Below, in pieces: positions 31,033 to 39,619 of a stretch of 52,163 nucleotides of DNA. The notes below the pieces were generated by a model. It did not search any database. It saw only the letters and a program-made list of their open reading frames with translations, and was not told the origin of the DNA. Positions within the stretch are counted from its first letter, which is position 1, and each line of letters starts with the position of its first letter. Origin of the DNA: an uncultured Lachnospiraceae bacterium (lineage in GTDB: Bacteria; Bacillota; Clostridia; Lachnospirales; Lachnospiraceae); contig ONDV01000016.1 of the NCBI GenBank assembly GCA_900316665.1, forward strand, positions 1-52,163. The letters are read 5' to 3'. The position numbers and the translations under genes are program-made.

Positions 31033-32214
31033 ATGTATAAGGCATTTGTAATCAAGTATGGTGAGATAGGAATAAAGGGAAAGAACCGTCATACCTTCGA
31101 GGATGCTCTGGTGTCAAATATATGTCATGCGCTTAAAACCGTTGACGGAGACTTCAAGGTGGAAAAAGAGCAGGGAAGGATATATGTGGAGGCTCTTGGG
31201 GAATACGACTACAGGGGCGCTCTCTCGGCTCTACAGAAGGTGTTCGGCATAGTGACCATCTGCCCTGCTGTGCTGACGGATGATAATGGTTTTGACAAAC
31301 TTGCAGATGAGATAACAGCTTACATCGATAAGATATATCCGGACAAGAATTTTACATTCAAAGTCCACGCTAAGCGTGGCAGAAAGACCTACCCCATGAC
31401 TTCAATGGAGATAAACGCTGCCCTTGGAGAGAAAATATTGGAGCGTTTCCCGGAGCTGAAAGTAGATGTCCATGATCCGGACGTAATGATATATGTGGAG
31501 ATAAGAGACAAGAAGATAAGCTTTTATTCCGAGTCATATAAGGGCCCTGGAGGAATGCCTGTGGGCACCAACGGAAGAGCCATGCTCCTCTTGTCCGGAG
31601 GAATCGACAGTCCGGTCGCCGGATATATGATCTCGAAGCGCGGAGTGAGGATAGACGCCGTATATTTTCACGCACCTCCATATACGTCAGAGAGAGCCAG
31701 ACAGAAAGTCATAGATCTGGCTTCGATAGTAGCAAAATATTCAGGTCCTATCAGGCTTCATATAGTAAATTTCACAGACATTCAGCTCGCTATATACGAA
31801 AAATGTCCGCATGACGAGCTTACTATAATAATGAGACGCTATATGATGAGGATAGCTGAGCATTTTGCCAATGAAGATGGAGATCTCGGACTCATTACCG
31901 GCGAGTCAATAGGACAGGTGGCTTCCCAGACCATGAATTCTCTTCTGGTGACAAATGAAGTATGCACTCTTCCTGTCTACAGACCGCTTATAGGCTTTGA
32001 CAAGCAGGAGATAATCGAGCGGTCTATTGCCATCGGAGCCTATGATACATCGATTCTTCCCTATGAGGACTGCTGCACGATTTTCGTGGCGAAGCATCCG
32101 GTGACGAAGCCGAGGCTGCAGCCGATAATTCATTCTGAGGAAAAGCTCTCATCCGTTATCGATGACCTTTTTAATAAGGCAATCGAAGGAACAGAGACAA
32201 TAGAAGTAAGATGA
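31033..32214 (+). CDS. thiI: tRNA 4-thiouridine synthase ThiI
   Basis: Activates U8 of tRNA by adenylation for sulfur insertion. The ATG at 31033 has AAAGG 5 nt upstream; an in-frame ATG at 30973 lies inside the preceding gene. The 393-residue protein has the NFLD/THUMP region and a PP-loop (LLSGGIDSPVAGYM), plus the YEDCCTIF motif near the C-terminus. It stops where the enterobacterial rhodanese domain would begin. It ends in a hairpin shared with the HPr-like gene. Confidence 0.95.
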   Translation: MYKAFVIKYGEIGIKGKNRHTFEDALVSNICHALKTVDGDFKVEKEQGRIYVEALGEYDYRGALSALQKVFGIVTICPAVLTDDNGFDKLADEITAYIDKIYPDKNFTFKVHAKRGRKTYPMTSMEINAALGEKILERFPELKVDVHDPDVMIYVEIRDKKISFYSESYKGPGGMPVGTNGRAMLLLSGGIDSPVAGYMISKRGVRIDAVYFHAPPYTSERARQKVIDLASIVAKYSGPIRLHIVNFTDIQLAIYEKCPHDELTIIMRRYMMRIAEHFANEDGDLGLITGESIGQVASQTMNSLLVTNEVCTLPVYRPLIGFDKQEIIERSIAIGAYDTSILPYEDCCTIFVAKHPVTKPRLQPIIHSEEKLSSVIDDLFNKAIEGTETIEVR

Positions 32215-32243
32215 AAAAAGCTCCCGCTTCATGCGGGAGCAAA
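32214..32243. terminator. Bidirectional terminator between thiI and the HPr-like gene
   Basis: GCTCCCGC (32220-32227) and GCGGGAGC (32233-32240) with a 5-nt loop. A run of six As on the left makes it a strong terminator for the minus-strand gene; the right side has AAAATTT. Confidence 0.9.
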
Positions 32244-32274
32244 ATTTCAAATGCAATTCCATGAATCAGACGAA

Positions 32275-32505
32275 TCAAACCAAGTAGGGCTTGATTTTCT
32301 CAAGGATCTTGTCTATGCCATCATCTGCGTGGATCGCAAGATCGATGGGCTTTGACAGGTCAAGACTGAATATGCCCATGATTGACTTCGCGTCGATGAC
32401 ATAACGTCCTGAGATAAGGTCGAAATCGCAGTCCATGGTGTTGATCGTGTTGACAAAAGACTTGACTTTGTCAATTGAATTAAGAGATATCTGTACGGTC
32501 TTCAT
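32275..32505 (-). CDS. HPr-like regulatory protein lacking the phosphorylatable His
   Basis: A 76-residue HPr-fold protein. The Ser46 region is well conserved (AKSIMGIFSLDL, Ser41 here), the site HPr kinase modifies in Firmicutes. The active-site loop that should read GLHARPA is replaced by LNSIDKVKS, so the PTS His15 is absent and PEP-dependent sugar transport is ruled out. It resembles Bacillus Crh in logic (Ser kept, His lost), although the loop differs. AGGAGG precedes the ATG by 6 nt. It is a single gene opposite to its neighbours. A role as a CcpA co-regulator or enzyme modulator is inference. Confidence 0.82.
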   Translation of the reverse strand: MKTVQISLNSIDKVKSFVNTINTMDCDFDLISGRYVIDAKSIMGIFSLDLSKPIDLAIHADDGIDKILEKIKPYLV

Positions 32506-32605
32506 ATGAATCCTCCTGAAACATCTATCCGTATGTTAACTGTATTTCTATCTGAATCGTAATTCATTATTGATAAAAAGTCAATTGGATTAGAAAGAAT
32601 AGGAA

Positions 32606-33928
32606 ATGAAAAAAGCGGCTCTTCATAATCTGGGATGCAAGGTAAACTCATATGAGACAGACGCTATGCGCGAGATGCTTATAAATGACGGATATGAAAT
32701 AGTCCCTTTCCATGAGAAAGCTGATGTCTATGTCATAAATACCTGCAGTGTAACAAATATTGCCGATCATAAATCAAGACAGATGATACACAGGGCAAAA
32801 TCAGAGAACCCCAATGCTGTCATAATCGCTGCCGGCTGTTATGCTCAGAGCGGTTATGAGACCCTTAGAAGCGACGGGTCGGCGGATATTATAATAGGCA
32901 ATAATAATAAAGACAGACTGATAGAGCTATTGCACAAATTCTTGGCTGACGGCAGGGAAGAGGAGGCTATATCTGATATCAGTAAAAGCGGAGTGCCCTT
33001 TGAAAATCTGAAAGTCAAAAGTCCCATTGAACATACCAGAGCTTTTATGAAGGTACAGGACGGATGCGATCAGTTCTGTTCCTACTGCATCATTCCCTAT
33101 GCCAGAGGAAGGATAAGGTCGAGAGCAGCAGTTGATGTAGTGAGAGAGGCTGAAGTGCTTTCAGGGCAGGGAATAAGGGAAATAGTCCTTACAGGCATCC
33201 ATCTGGATTCTTACGGACGCGGAACCGGTGAGTCTCTCATTGACCTTATTGAGGCAGTAGCTGAGGTGCCGGGAATAAGAAGGATAAGGCTCGGCTCCAT
33301 CGAACCGAGAATCATTACTGATAATTTTCTTTCCAGACTGTCTCTTGTCGATAAATTCTGCCCTCATTTCCATCTGTCGCTCCAGAGCGGATCTGCGTCT
33401 GTCCTGAAGCGGATGAACAGGAAATATACTCCCGATGAGTATATCGCCGGAGTCCGGAAAATAAGAAATATATATGATGATCCTGCCATCACTACCGATG
33501 TCATAGTCGGCTTTCCGGGAGAGACTGAGGATGAGTTTTCGGAGACATTGGATTTTGCCGGTAAGGTCGGATTCAGCGAGATGCACATATTCAAGTTTTC
33601 GAGGAGAAGAGGAACCAGAGCGGATCTTATGACTCCCCAGATAACTGAAAAGGTAAAAGCCGAGAGGTCTTCAAAGCTTATCGCTTTATCTCACGAGATG
33701 ACTGAAAATTACCTGAACCGCCGGATCGGAAAGAAAGTGAGTGTTCTTTTGGAAGAGATGACGGAAGCTGACGGGGAAAAAGCATGGACCGGATACACAA
33801 AAGAGTATTCGAGAGTCCTTATTTTTACAGACAGAAATTTGAAGAATGCCATAGTAAACGGCTATGTGGGCTCTGTAATGAATGGAGCCCTCGTCCTTGA
33901 CACAAGGCAAGGCATAGAAGTACAATAA
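32606..33928 (+). CDS. mtaB: tRNA ms2t6A37 methylthiotransferase MtaB
   Basis: Adds a methylthio group to t6A37 of tRNA using two Fe-S clusters. The 440-residue protein has Cys11 (LGCKVN), Cys47 (NTCSVT) and Cys78 (AAGCYAQ) for the auxiliary cluster, and C154-x3-C158-x2-C161 (GCDQFCSYC) for the radical SAM cluster. A C-terminal TRAM-like domain follows. In Bacillus mtaB directly follows rsmE; here thiI and its sulfur donor are inserted between, adding to the tRNA modification theme. Confidence 0.94.
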   Translation: MKKAALHNLGCKVNSYETDAMREMLINDGYEIVPFHEKADVYVINTCSVTNIADHKSRQMIHRAKSENPNAVIIAAGCYAQSGYETLRSDGSADIIIGNNNKDRLIELLHKFLADGREEEAISDISKSGVPFENLKVKSPIEHTRAFMKVQDGCDQFCSYCIIPYARGRIRSRAAVDVVREAEVLSGQGIREIVLTGIHLDSYGRGTGESLIDLIEAVAEVPGIRRIRLGSIEPRIITDNFLSRLSLVDKFCPHFHLSLQSGSASVLKRMNRKYTPDEYIAGVRKIRNIYDDPAITTDVIVGFPGETEDEFSETLDFAGKVGFSEMHIFKFSRRRGTRADLMTPQITEKVKAERSSKLIALSHEMTENYLNRRIGKKVSVLLEEMTEADGEKAWTGYTKEYSRVLIFTDRNLKNAIVNGYVGSVMNGALVLDTRQGIEVQ

Positions 33929-33960
33929 ATATTGATTATGCCATATTTTTTTTACAGAGA

Positions 33961-34245
33961 ATGCGTGGTTCAGTGAATAAAGATCTTAGCAACACACAAT
34001 ATTTCAAGGTTCAGGAGGGTCCGAGAGTAAGCGTGAAGGAGACACTTCGCATGGTCTATCAGGCTCTGTCTGAGAAAGGATATAATCCTGTCAGCCAGAT
34101 CGTAGGTTATATCATGTCAGGAGATCCGACTTTTATCACAAGTCATAACAATGCCAGATCTCTTATCATGCAGGTCGAACGTGACGAGATAGTTGAGGAA
34201 CTTTTAAGGGAATACATCAAAAACGAATCATGGACGAGACGCTGA
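33961..34245 (+). CDS. ireB: IreB family regulatory phosphoprotein (DUF965)
   Basis: A 94-residue member of the UPF0297 family, whose Enterococcus member IreB is a substrate of the Ser/Thr kinase IreK and affects cephalosporin tolerance. Typical motifs are VKETLRMVYQALSEKGYNPVSQIVGYIMSGDPTFITSHNNAR. The ribosome site is very weak (ACAGAG next to the ATG), with a GTG at 33973 as an alternative. It overlaps ruvX by 16 nt and starts the ireB-ruvX-DUF1292 trio that is conserved in Firmicutes. Confidence 0.92.
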   Translation: MRGSVNKDLSNTQYFKVQEGPRVSVKETLRMVYQALSEKGYNPVSQIVGYIMSGDPTFITSHNNARSLIMQVERDEIVEELLREYIKNESWTRR

Positions 34246-34667
34246 AAGGCAGAATAATGGGTCTGGACTTCGGCAGCAAGACTGTCGGAGTAGCGGTGAC
34301 GGATGAGCTTGGCATGACGGCTCAGGGCGTGTGCATAATAAGGCGGGAGAGAGCCAATAAGCTTAGAAGCACCATGAGAGAACTTGACGGGCTGGTTCAG
34401 AAATTCAGGCCTGTTCTTATTGTGCTGGGTCTCCCTCTTAATATGGACGGCAGCAGCGGATTTCGAGTTGAGGCGACAAAGGCGTTCGGAGAAAAGGTGG
34501 CGGAGAGATTCGGCATACCGGTCCATTATACCGATGAGAGGCTCTCTACTGTCGAGGCCATAGAGATAATGGATGAATCAGATATTTCAAAAGAGGACAG
34601 GTATCTCTATGTGGATAAGATAGCTGCTGTCATTATTTTGGAGCGTTATCTGCAAGGGAAAAACTAA
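34230..34667 (+). CDS. ruvX: Holliday junction resolvase-like RuvX (YqgF)
   Basis: RNase H-fold protein implicated in 16S rRNA 5' end maturation and called a putative Holliday junction resolvase. The 145-residue protein shows GLDFGSKTVGVAVTD, VLGLPLNMDG and YTDERLSTVEA with the conserved acidic residues. The ATG at 34230 keeps the first beta strand; an ATG at 34257 with AAAGG 7 nt upstream is an alternative but would trim it. Confidence 0.92.
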   Translation: MDETLKGRIMGLDFGSKTVGVAVTDELGMTAQGVCIIRRERANKLRSTMRELDGLVQKFRPVLIVLGLPLNMDGSSGFRVEATKAFGEKVAERFGIPVHYTDERLSTVEAIEIMDESDISKEDRYLYVDKIAAVIILERYLQGKN

Positions 34668-34694
34668 CAGGACGGATTTTCGGGTAAAAATCAT

Positions 34695-34949
34695 ATGGAA
34701 AAGATAGTTCTTCTTGATGAAAACGGCGAAGAGTCAGAACTTTACATTCTTTCGGAAACGATGCTGGGAGGCAGGAAATACTACCTGGCAGCAGACGGTT
34801 GCGGTGAGAATGAAAAAGATTATATATTCCGTGAAGCATCGGGTGACGAAGAAAACATCATGATAGAAGAAGTCGATGATGATACGGAGTTTGATGCCGT
34901 TTCGAAGATTTTTGAAGAGCTGATGAGCGGAGAGTCAGATTTTACATAG
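34695..34949 (+). CDS. DUF1292 family protein
   Basis: An 84-residue acidic protein of the UPF0473/DUF1292 family (LLDENGEESELYIL, YYLAAD, EEVDDDTEFD). Function unknown. It is the usual third member of the ireB-ruvX-DUF1292 block. Fifteen bases separate it from the RNase J start. The ribosome site is poor. Confidence 0.85.
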   Translation: MEKIVLLDENGEESELYILSETMLGGRKYYLAADGCGENEKDYIFREASGDEENIMIEEVDDDTEFDAVSKIFEELMSGESDFT

Positions 34950-34966
34950 AAAGAGGATTTATTATT

Positions 34967-36637
34967 TTGAAAAAAACTGAAGATAAGCTGCGGGTGATAC
35001 CGCTGGGCGGTCTCGAACAGATCGGAATGAACATGACCGCCTTCGAGTACGGGGATTCGATCATCGTAGTGGACTGCGGAATGGCATTTCCGGAAGACGA
35101 CATGTTCGGCGTCGATCTGGTAATACCTGATATCTCTTATCTGGAGGAGAACCAGAAGAAGGTAAGAGGTTTCTTTATTACGCACGGACATGAAGATCAT
35201 ATCGGAGCGATTCCCTATGTGCTTAGAAAGGTAAACGCGCCGATTTATGCTACCAAGCTTACCATGGGAATAATCGACCATAAGCTTGAAGAGCATAATA
35301 TGCAAAAAAGCGTGAGAAGAAAGGTCGTAAGCTACGGGACAAATGTCAATGCCGGCGCCTTTCATGTGGAATTTATAAGAACAAACCACTCTATCCAGGA
35401 CGCGGCTGCGCTTGCAATCTATTCGCCCGCAGGCACCATAGTACATACAGGCGATTTCAAGGTCGATTACACGCCTGTATTCGGAGACGCCATAGATCTC
35501 CAGCGTTTTGCAGAGATTGGAAAGAAGGGCGTGCTTGCCCTGATGTGCGATTCCACTAATGCCGAGAGGCCCGGATTCACTCCGTCGGAGCGGACGGTCG
35601 GAAGACAATTTGACAATATATTCGCCGAGCATACTTCCACGAGAATTATCATTGCGACATTCGCATCCAATGTGGACAGAGTTCAGCAGATAATAAATTC
35701 GGCCAATAAATACGGACGCAAGGTCGTAGTCGAAGGAAGATCCATGGTCAATATCATCTCGACCGCGATTGAACTCGGATATATAAACATACCGGACAAT
35801 ACTCTTATTTCCGTGGATGAGCTGAGAAATTATCCTGACGACAAGACCTGTATAATTACGACAGGATCCCAGGGCGAGTCGATGGCTGCGCTTTCCAGGA
35901 TGGCAAACGGCTCTCATAAGAAGATTCAGATCAAGCCGAGCGATACGATCATATTCTCGTCCCACCCCATTCCGGGAAATGAAAAGTCTGTTGGAAAGAT
36001 AATAAATGAGCTCTACAGAAAGGGCACCAATGTCATCTTCCAGGATGTCCATGTATCAGGCCATGCCTGCGAAGAAGATATAAAACTCATATATTCCCTC
36101 GTAAAGCCGAAGTATGCGATCCCGGTTCACGGAGAATATAAGCACCTGAAAGCTCAGGAGAGAATAGTATCTTCTCTCGGATATGACGCGGATCACAGAT
36201 TCATCCTGAAGTCGGGTGATGTGCTTGAATTTGACAGGCGGGGAAATGCCGCAGTAAACGGATCCGTAAAGACAGGAGCTGTCATGGTTGACGGTCTCGG
36301 AGTAGGCGATGTAGGAAATATTGTCTTGAGAGACAGACAGCATTTGGCTGAGGACGGAATAATCATAGTGGTACTGGCTCTTGACGGAAGAACCGGAGCC
36401 ATCCTTTCAGGACCTGATATTGTATCCAGAGGATTCGTATATGTAAGAGATGCGGAAGACCTTATGGAGAACGCACGTAATGTGCTTGAAGACAGGCTTG
36501 ATGATCTGGAGAGTCAGGGGATAAGGGACTGGTCAAGGATAAAGAGCGAAGTCAGATCCACTCTTTCCGAATTTGTATGGAAGGAGACCCAGAGAGATCC
36601 CATGATACTTCCTATCATTCAGGAGATAGATGTCTGA
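34967..36637 (+). CDS. rnj: Ribonuclease J
   Basis: Beta-CASP metallo-beta-lactamase nuclease with 5' exonuclease and endonuclease activity, central to mRNA turnover and rRNA processing in Firmicutes. The 556-residue protein has the zinc motif HGHEDHIGAIPY, HTGDFKVDYTP, the beta-CASP motifs (SHPIPGNE, HVSGHACEED, PVHGEYKH), and a C-terminal domain. TTG at 34967 is used with AAGAGG 10 nt upstream, because no other start precedes the first strand (RVIPLGGLEQIGMN). A long open frame on the opposite strand is a codon-bias shadow. Confidence 0.96.
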   Translation: MKKTEDKLRVIPLGGLEQIGMNMTAFEYGDSIIVVDCGMAFPEDDMFGVDLVIPDISYLEENQKKVRGFFITHGHEDHIGAIPYVLRKVNAPIYATKLTMGIIDHKLEEHNMQKSVRRKVVSYGTNVNAGAFHVEFIRTNHSIQDAAALAIYSPAGTIVHTGDFKVDYTPVFGDAIDLQRFAEIGKKGVLALMCDSTNAERPGFTPSERTVGRQFDNIFAEHTSTRIIIATFASNVDRVQQIINSANKYGRKVVVEGRSMVNIISTAIELGYINIPDNTLISVDELRNYPDDKTCIITTGSQGESMAALSRMANGSHKKIQIKPSDTIIFSSHPIPGNEKSVGKIINELYRKGTNVIFQDVHVSGHACEEDIKLIYSLVKPKYAIPVHGEYKHLKAQERIVSSLGYDADHRFILKSGDVLEFDRRGNAAVNGSVKTGAVMVDGLGVGDVGNIVLRDRQHLAEDGIIIVVLALDGRTGAILSGPDIVSRGFVYVRDAEDLMENARNVLEDRLDDLESQGIRDWSRIKSEVRSTLSEFVWKETQRDPMILPIIQEIDV

Positions 36638-37331
36638 TATGGGTCGGGAAAACGATGGACCCGTCCGCCACGAGGAGGCTCCGATCGATCCGGGCAGGCT
36701 TGAGATTTTTATAGAGAGCATGACTGAAGATATTCCGTCTGATCTAAAAGAACTCAAAGATCAGTGCATGGAGGATAATCTTCCGGTAATCAGGCAGCCT
36801 GCCGAGAGGCTTCTCCGTCTTCTCATTACGATGAAAAGACCTGAAAAAGTGCTGGAGATAGGCGCGGCAGCAGGGTATTCGGCCATTTTTATGATGAGTT
36901 TATTGAATACCGATGCCAGACTGGATACGATTGAGTCCTTTTATGAGAGAGCTGAAAGAGCACGCGGCAATTTCAGTAAATTTGGATTTTCTGACAGGAT
37001 AAATCTTTTTGAAGGCGATGCCGGTCAGATCCTTCCGAAATTAAATAATCAGTATGATTTCATTTTCCTTGACGCCGCAAAGGGTCAGTACATCAGCTGG
37101 CTTCCCGAAATAATAAGGCTTATGGCTCCGGGCGCTGTTCTTGTATCTGACAATGTCCTTCAGGACGGTTCGATCCTTATGTCCCATTTTGTAATTCCAC
37201 GGAGGATGAGGACAATAAATAAAAGGATGCGGCAGTACTTAAAAGCTGTATCAAAAGACGAGAGACTTGTAACAGATATATTAAACGCGGGAGACGGCAT
37301 GACGGTCTCGGTGAGAAAATATGACGAGTGA
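36630..37331 (+). CDS. trmR: tRNA 5-hydroxyuridine methyltransferase TrmR (YrrM)
   Basis: SAM-dependent O-methyltransferase of the family that converts ho5U34 to mo5U34 in tRNA. The 233-residue protein has VLEIGAAAGYSAIFM, FLDAAKGQY and APGAVLVSDNVLQDG. AGGAG is 4 nt before the ATG at 36630, overlapping the RNase J stop by 8 nt. It overlaps the U32 gene downstream by 11 nt. The same pairing (yrrM with yrrN/yrrO) in Bacillus makes the substrate assignment better than for an orphan methyltransferase. Confidence 0.87.
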   Translation: MSDMGRENDGPVRHEEAPIDPGRLEIFIESMTEDIPSDLKELKDQCMEDNLPVIRQPAERLLRLLITMKRPEKVLEIGAAAGYSAIFMMSLLNTDARLDTIESFYERAERARGNFSKFGFSDRINLFEGDAGQILPKLNNQYDFIFLDAAKGQYISWLPEIIRLMAPGAVLVSDNVLQDGSILMSHFVIPRRMRTINKRMRQYLKAVSKDERLVTDILNAGDGMTVSVRKYDE

Positions 37332-38556
37332 AAAGAAAAAACCTGAGCTTCTGGCGCCTGCCAGATCATTTGATATCCTTAAGACGGCCATTCGCTACGG
37401 AGCTGATGCAGTTTATATAGGCGGTGATGCCTACGGTCTCAGGGCAAACGCTGAAAATTTTTCCGACAGGGAAATGGAAGAGGCGGTTGGCTATGCTCAT
37501 GAGAGAGGAAAGAGAGTCTATGTGACCGTAAATATCTTTGCCCATAATAAAGATCTTCAGGGCATCAGATCATATCTGAAAACGCTTGATGAAAAAATCA
37601 GGCCTGATGCCGTGCTTGTAGCTGATCCGGGCGTCTTTATGATGGCGAAGGAATGTCTTCACGACATAGAGATCCATATTTCGACCCAGGCCAATAATAC
37701 AAATTATGAGACAGCGCTTTTCTGGAAGAAGCTCGGAGCAAAGAGGATAGTCACGGCACGGGAACTCTCGCTTAAGGAAATAGAAGAATTAAGAGAGAAT
37801 ATACCTGATGACATGGAGATAGAGACATTTGTTCACGGCGCCATGTGCATCTCGTATTCCGGCAGATGTCTTATGTCGAATTACCTTACCGGGCGGGATG
37901 CCAACCAGGGAGAATGCACCCATCCATGCAGATGGAAGTATTCTCTGATGGAAGAAAAAAGGCCGGGGCAGTATTTCCCTGTTGAAGAAAATGACCGCGG
38001 CACCTATATCATGAATTCAAAGGATCTTAATATGATCTCTCATATTCCGGACTTAATAAATGCCGGGATTGACAGTTTCAAGATTGAGGGTAGAATGAAG
38101 ACAGCGCTGTATGTGGCTTCTGTTGTCAGAGCTTACAGGAAAGCCATTGACGATGCAATTTATGATATGGAGAAATATAAGGGCAATCTTCAATGGTATG
38201 AAAACGAGGTAAGGCAATGCACTTACCGCGATTTCACTACAGGATTTTTCTACGGCAGACCCGGCAGCGGGGATCAGATATATGATTCCAATACCTACAA
38301 ACGCGGCAGCACCTACATAGGAACGGTAGAAGCAGCTGACGGAGTGGCGGAATTTGTTCAGAAGAATAAATTTTCTGTCGGAGATGTCATTACCATTATG
38401 AAAAGTAATGGAGAGAATCTTGAGACAGTAGTCACATCCATATCTGATGAAGAGGGCAGCCCAATGGAGAGCGCGAGCCATGCGAGCCAGAGACTTCGTG
38501 TAGGATTTACGGTAATGCCGGAACAGGGAGACATATTGAGAATACAGGAGGCTTGA
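37321..38556 (+). CDS. trhP: U32-family tRNA hydroxylation protein TrhP
   Basis: Prephenate-dependent formation of 5-hydroxyuridine at tRNA position 34. The 411-residue protein has ELLAPARSFDILKTAIRYGADAVY and the U32 signature ETFVHGAMCISYSGRCLMS followed by GECTHPCRW. These four cysteines fit the U32 Fe-S site. The C-terminal part carries a beta-barrel-like domain. It overlaps trmR, its partner in the pathway. Bacillus has two U32 genes in this place; here there is one. The old label of collagenase-like peptidase is probably wrong. Confidence 0.88.
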   Translation: MTSEKKKPELLAPARSFDILKTAIRYGADAVYIGGDAYGLRANAENFSDREMEEAVGYAHERGKRVYVTVNIFAHNKDLQGIRSYLKTLDEKIRPDAVLVADPGVFMMAKECLHDIEIHISTQANNTNYETALFWKKLGAKRIVTARELSLKEIEELRENIPDDMEIETFVHGAMCISYSGRCLMSNYLTGRDANQGECTHPCRWKYSLMEEKRPGQYFPVEENDRGTYIMNSKDLNMISHIPDLINAGIDSFKIEGRMKTALYVASVVRAYRKAIDDAIYDMEKYKGNLQWYENEVRQCTYRDFTTGFFYGRPGSGDQIYDSNTYKRGSTYIGTVEAADGVAEFVQKNKFSVGDVITIMKSNGENLETVVTSISDEEGSPMESASHASQRLRVGFTVMPEQGDILRIQEA

Positions 38557-38559
38557 GTT

Positions 38560-39618
38560 ATGTCAGAAAGATATGTAGCATATGTCGGAACATATACGCA
38601 CGAGAACAGCGTGGGCATTCATGTATATGACGTGGATAAGGATACGGGAAAGTTCAGCGAGCGCTCTGTCGCTCCGATTTCAAATCCGTCCTATCTTGTC
38701 GTTTCAAAGGATGGACGTTTCCTGTATTCTATCGAGGATGAGGGCGTGGCAGCCTTCGATATAAAGGCTGATGGAGATCTCACGAAGAAAAATCAGAACT
38801 GGATCGGCGGCATGAGAGGAGATTTTCTCGATGTCGATTCAAAGAACAGATTCCTTTTCGTAGGCGGATATCATGACGGCAGGGTCACAATGATGCGCCT
38901 TAAGGACGACGGATCAATTGGAGACATAGCCTGCGGCATCTTCCATCAGAGCGCAGGTCTGGGCCCCGGAGAGAGACATCTGGATCACGCAAAGGTTACA
39001 TGCGTCCGTCTGACTCCCGATGAGAAATTCTTGTGCGCTGTGGATTTCGGACTGAACCAGATAAAGGTATACCGTGTAAATTATGAGCTCGGTCGTCTGG
39101 AAATGGTGGACATCATCCGCCCGGAAATAAACGGAGGAGCAAGGGACATCATGTTCTCATCAGACGGAAGATTTGCTTATGTTCTCGATATGATGACAAA
39201 TCAGGTTGAATCCTATGCCTACAGTGTCGATGATCATGACGAGCCTGTTTTCGATAAAATAGAGACTGTCGACGTACTAAAAAAGAAGGACGAAAATTCA
39301 GCCTCCATCGCCTTTACAATGAATGATGACGGTAAATACATATTTGTATCCGTGGATGCCATGAATGGAATAGTATGGCTTAAGAGAGACAGTGAAAGCG
39401 GAAAGCTCGAATTTGCCGGGCAGACCTTTACAAGCGGAGATTTCCCCAAGAATCTTGCCGTGTTGCCGGGTTCTGAATATGTTGCTGTTCTAAACCATGA
39501 TACTAATGACCTTCGTACATTGAAGCTGGATCTGAAAGGCGGATACGCTCTCATGCAGAATGCGCCGATTTCCGTAAATAAGCCGAACTGCATCCAGATT
39601 CATAAATTGGAGAAATAA
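38560..39618 (+). CDS. Seven-bladed beta-propeller lactonase-like protein
   Basis: A 352-residue protein of the YbhE/6-phosphogluconolactonase propeller family (MYVGTYT-like start YVAYVGTYTHENSVGIHVYDVD, repeated SPDGRFLY-like blades, HLDHAKVTCVRLTPDEKFLCAVDFG, GGARDIMFSSDGRFAYVLD). The family hydrolyses 6-phosphogluconolactone in some bacteria, but members vary in substrate. It follows trhP by 3 nt and precedes aroC by 1 nt. No signal peptide is present, so it is cytoplasmic. No other pentose phosphate gene is nearby. Confidence 0.82.
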   Translation: MSERYVAYVGTYTHENSVGIHVYDVDKDTGKFSERSVAPISNPSYLVVSKDGRFLYSIEDEGVAAFDIKADGDLTKKNQNWIGGMRGDFLDVDSKNRFLFVGGYHDGRVTMMRLKDDGSIGDIACGIFHQSAGLGPGERHLDHAKVTCVRLTPDEKFLCAVDFGLNQIKVYRVNYELGRLEMVDIIRPEINGGARDIMFSSDGRFAYVLDMMTNQVESYAYSVDDHDEPVFDKIETVDVLKKKDENSASIAFTMNDDGKYIFVSVDAMNGIVWLKRDSESGKLEFAGQTFTSGDFPKNLAVLPGSEYVAVLNHDTNDLRTLKLDLKGGYALMQNAPISVNKPNCIQIHKLEK

Positions 39619-39619
39619 T

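Noticed and set aside
34820..36052. A 410-codon minus-strand frame opposite rnj
   Set aside because: RNase J is certain. The antisense frame shows no domain, and stop-free antisense frames are frequent over this gene type.
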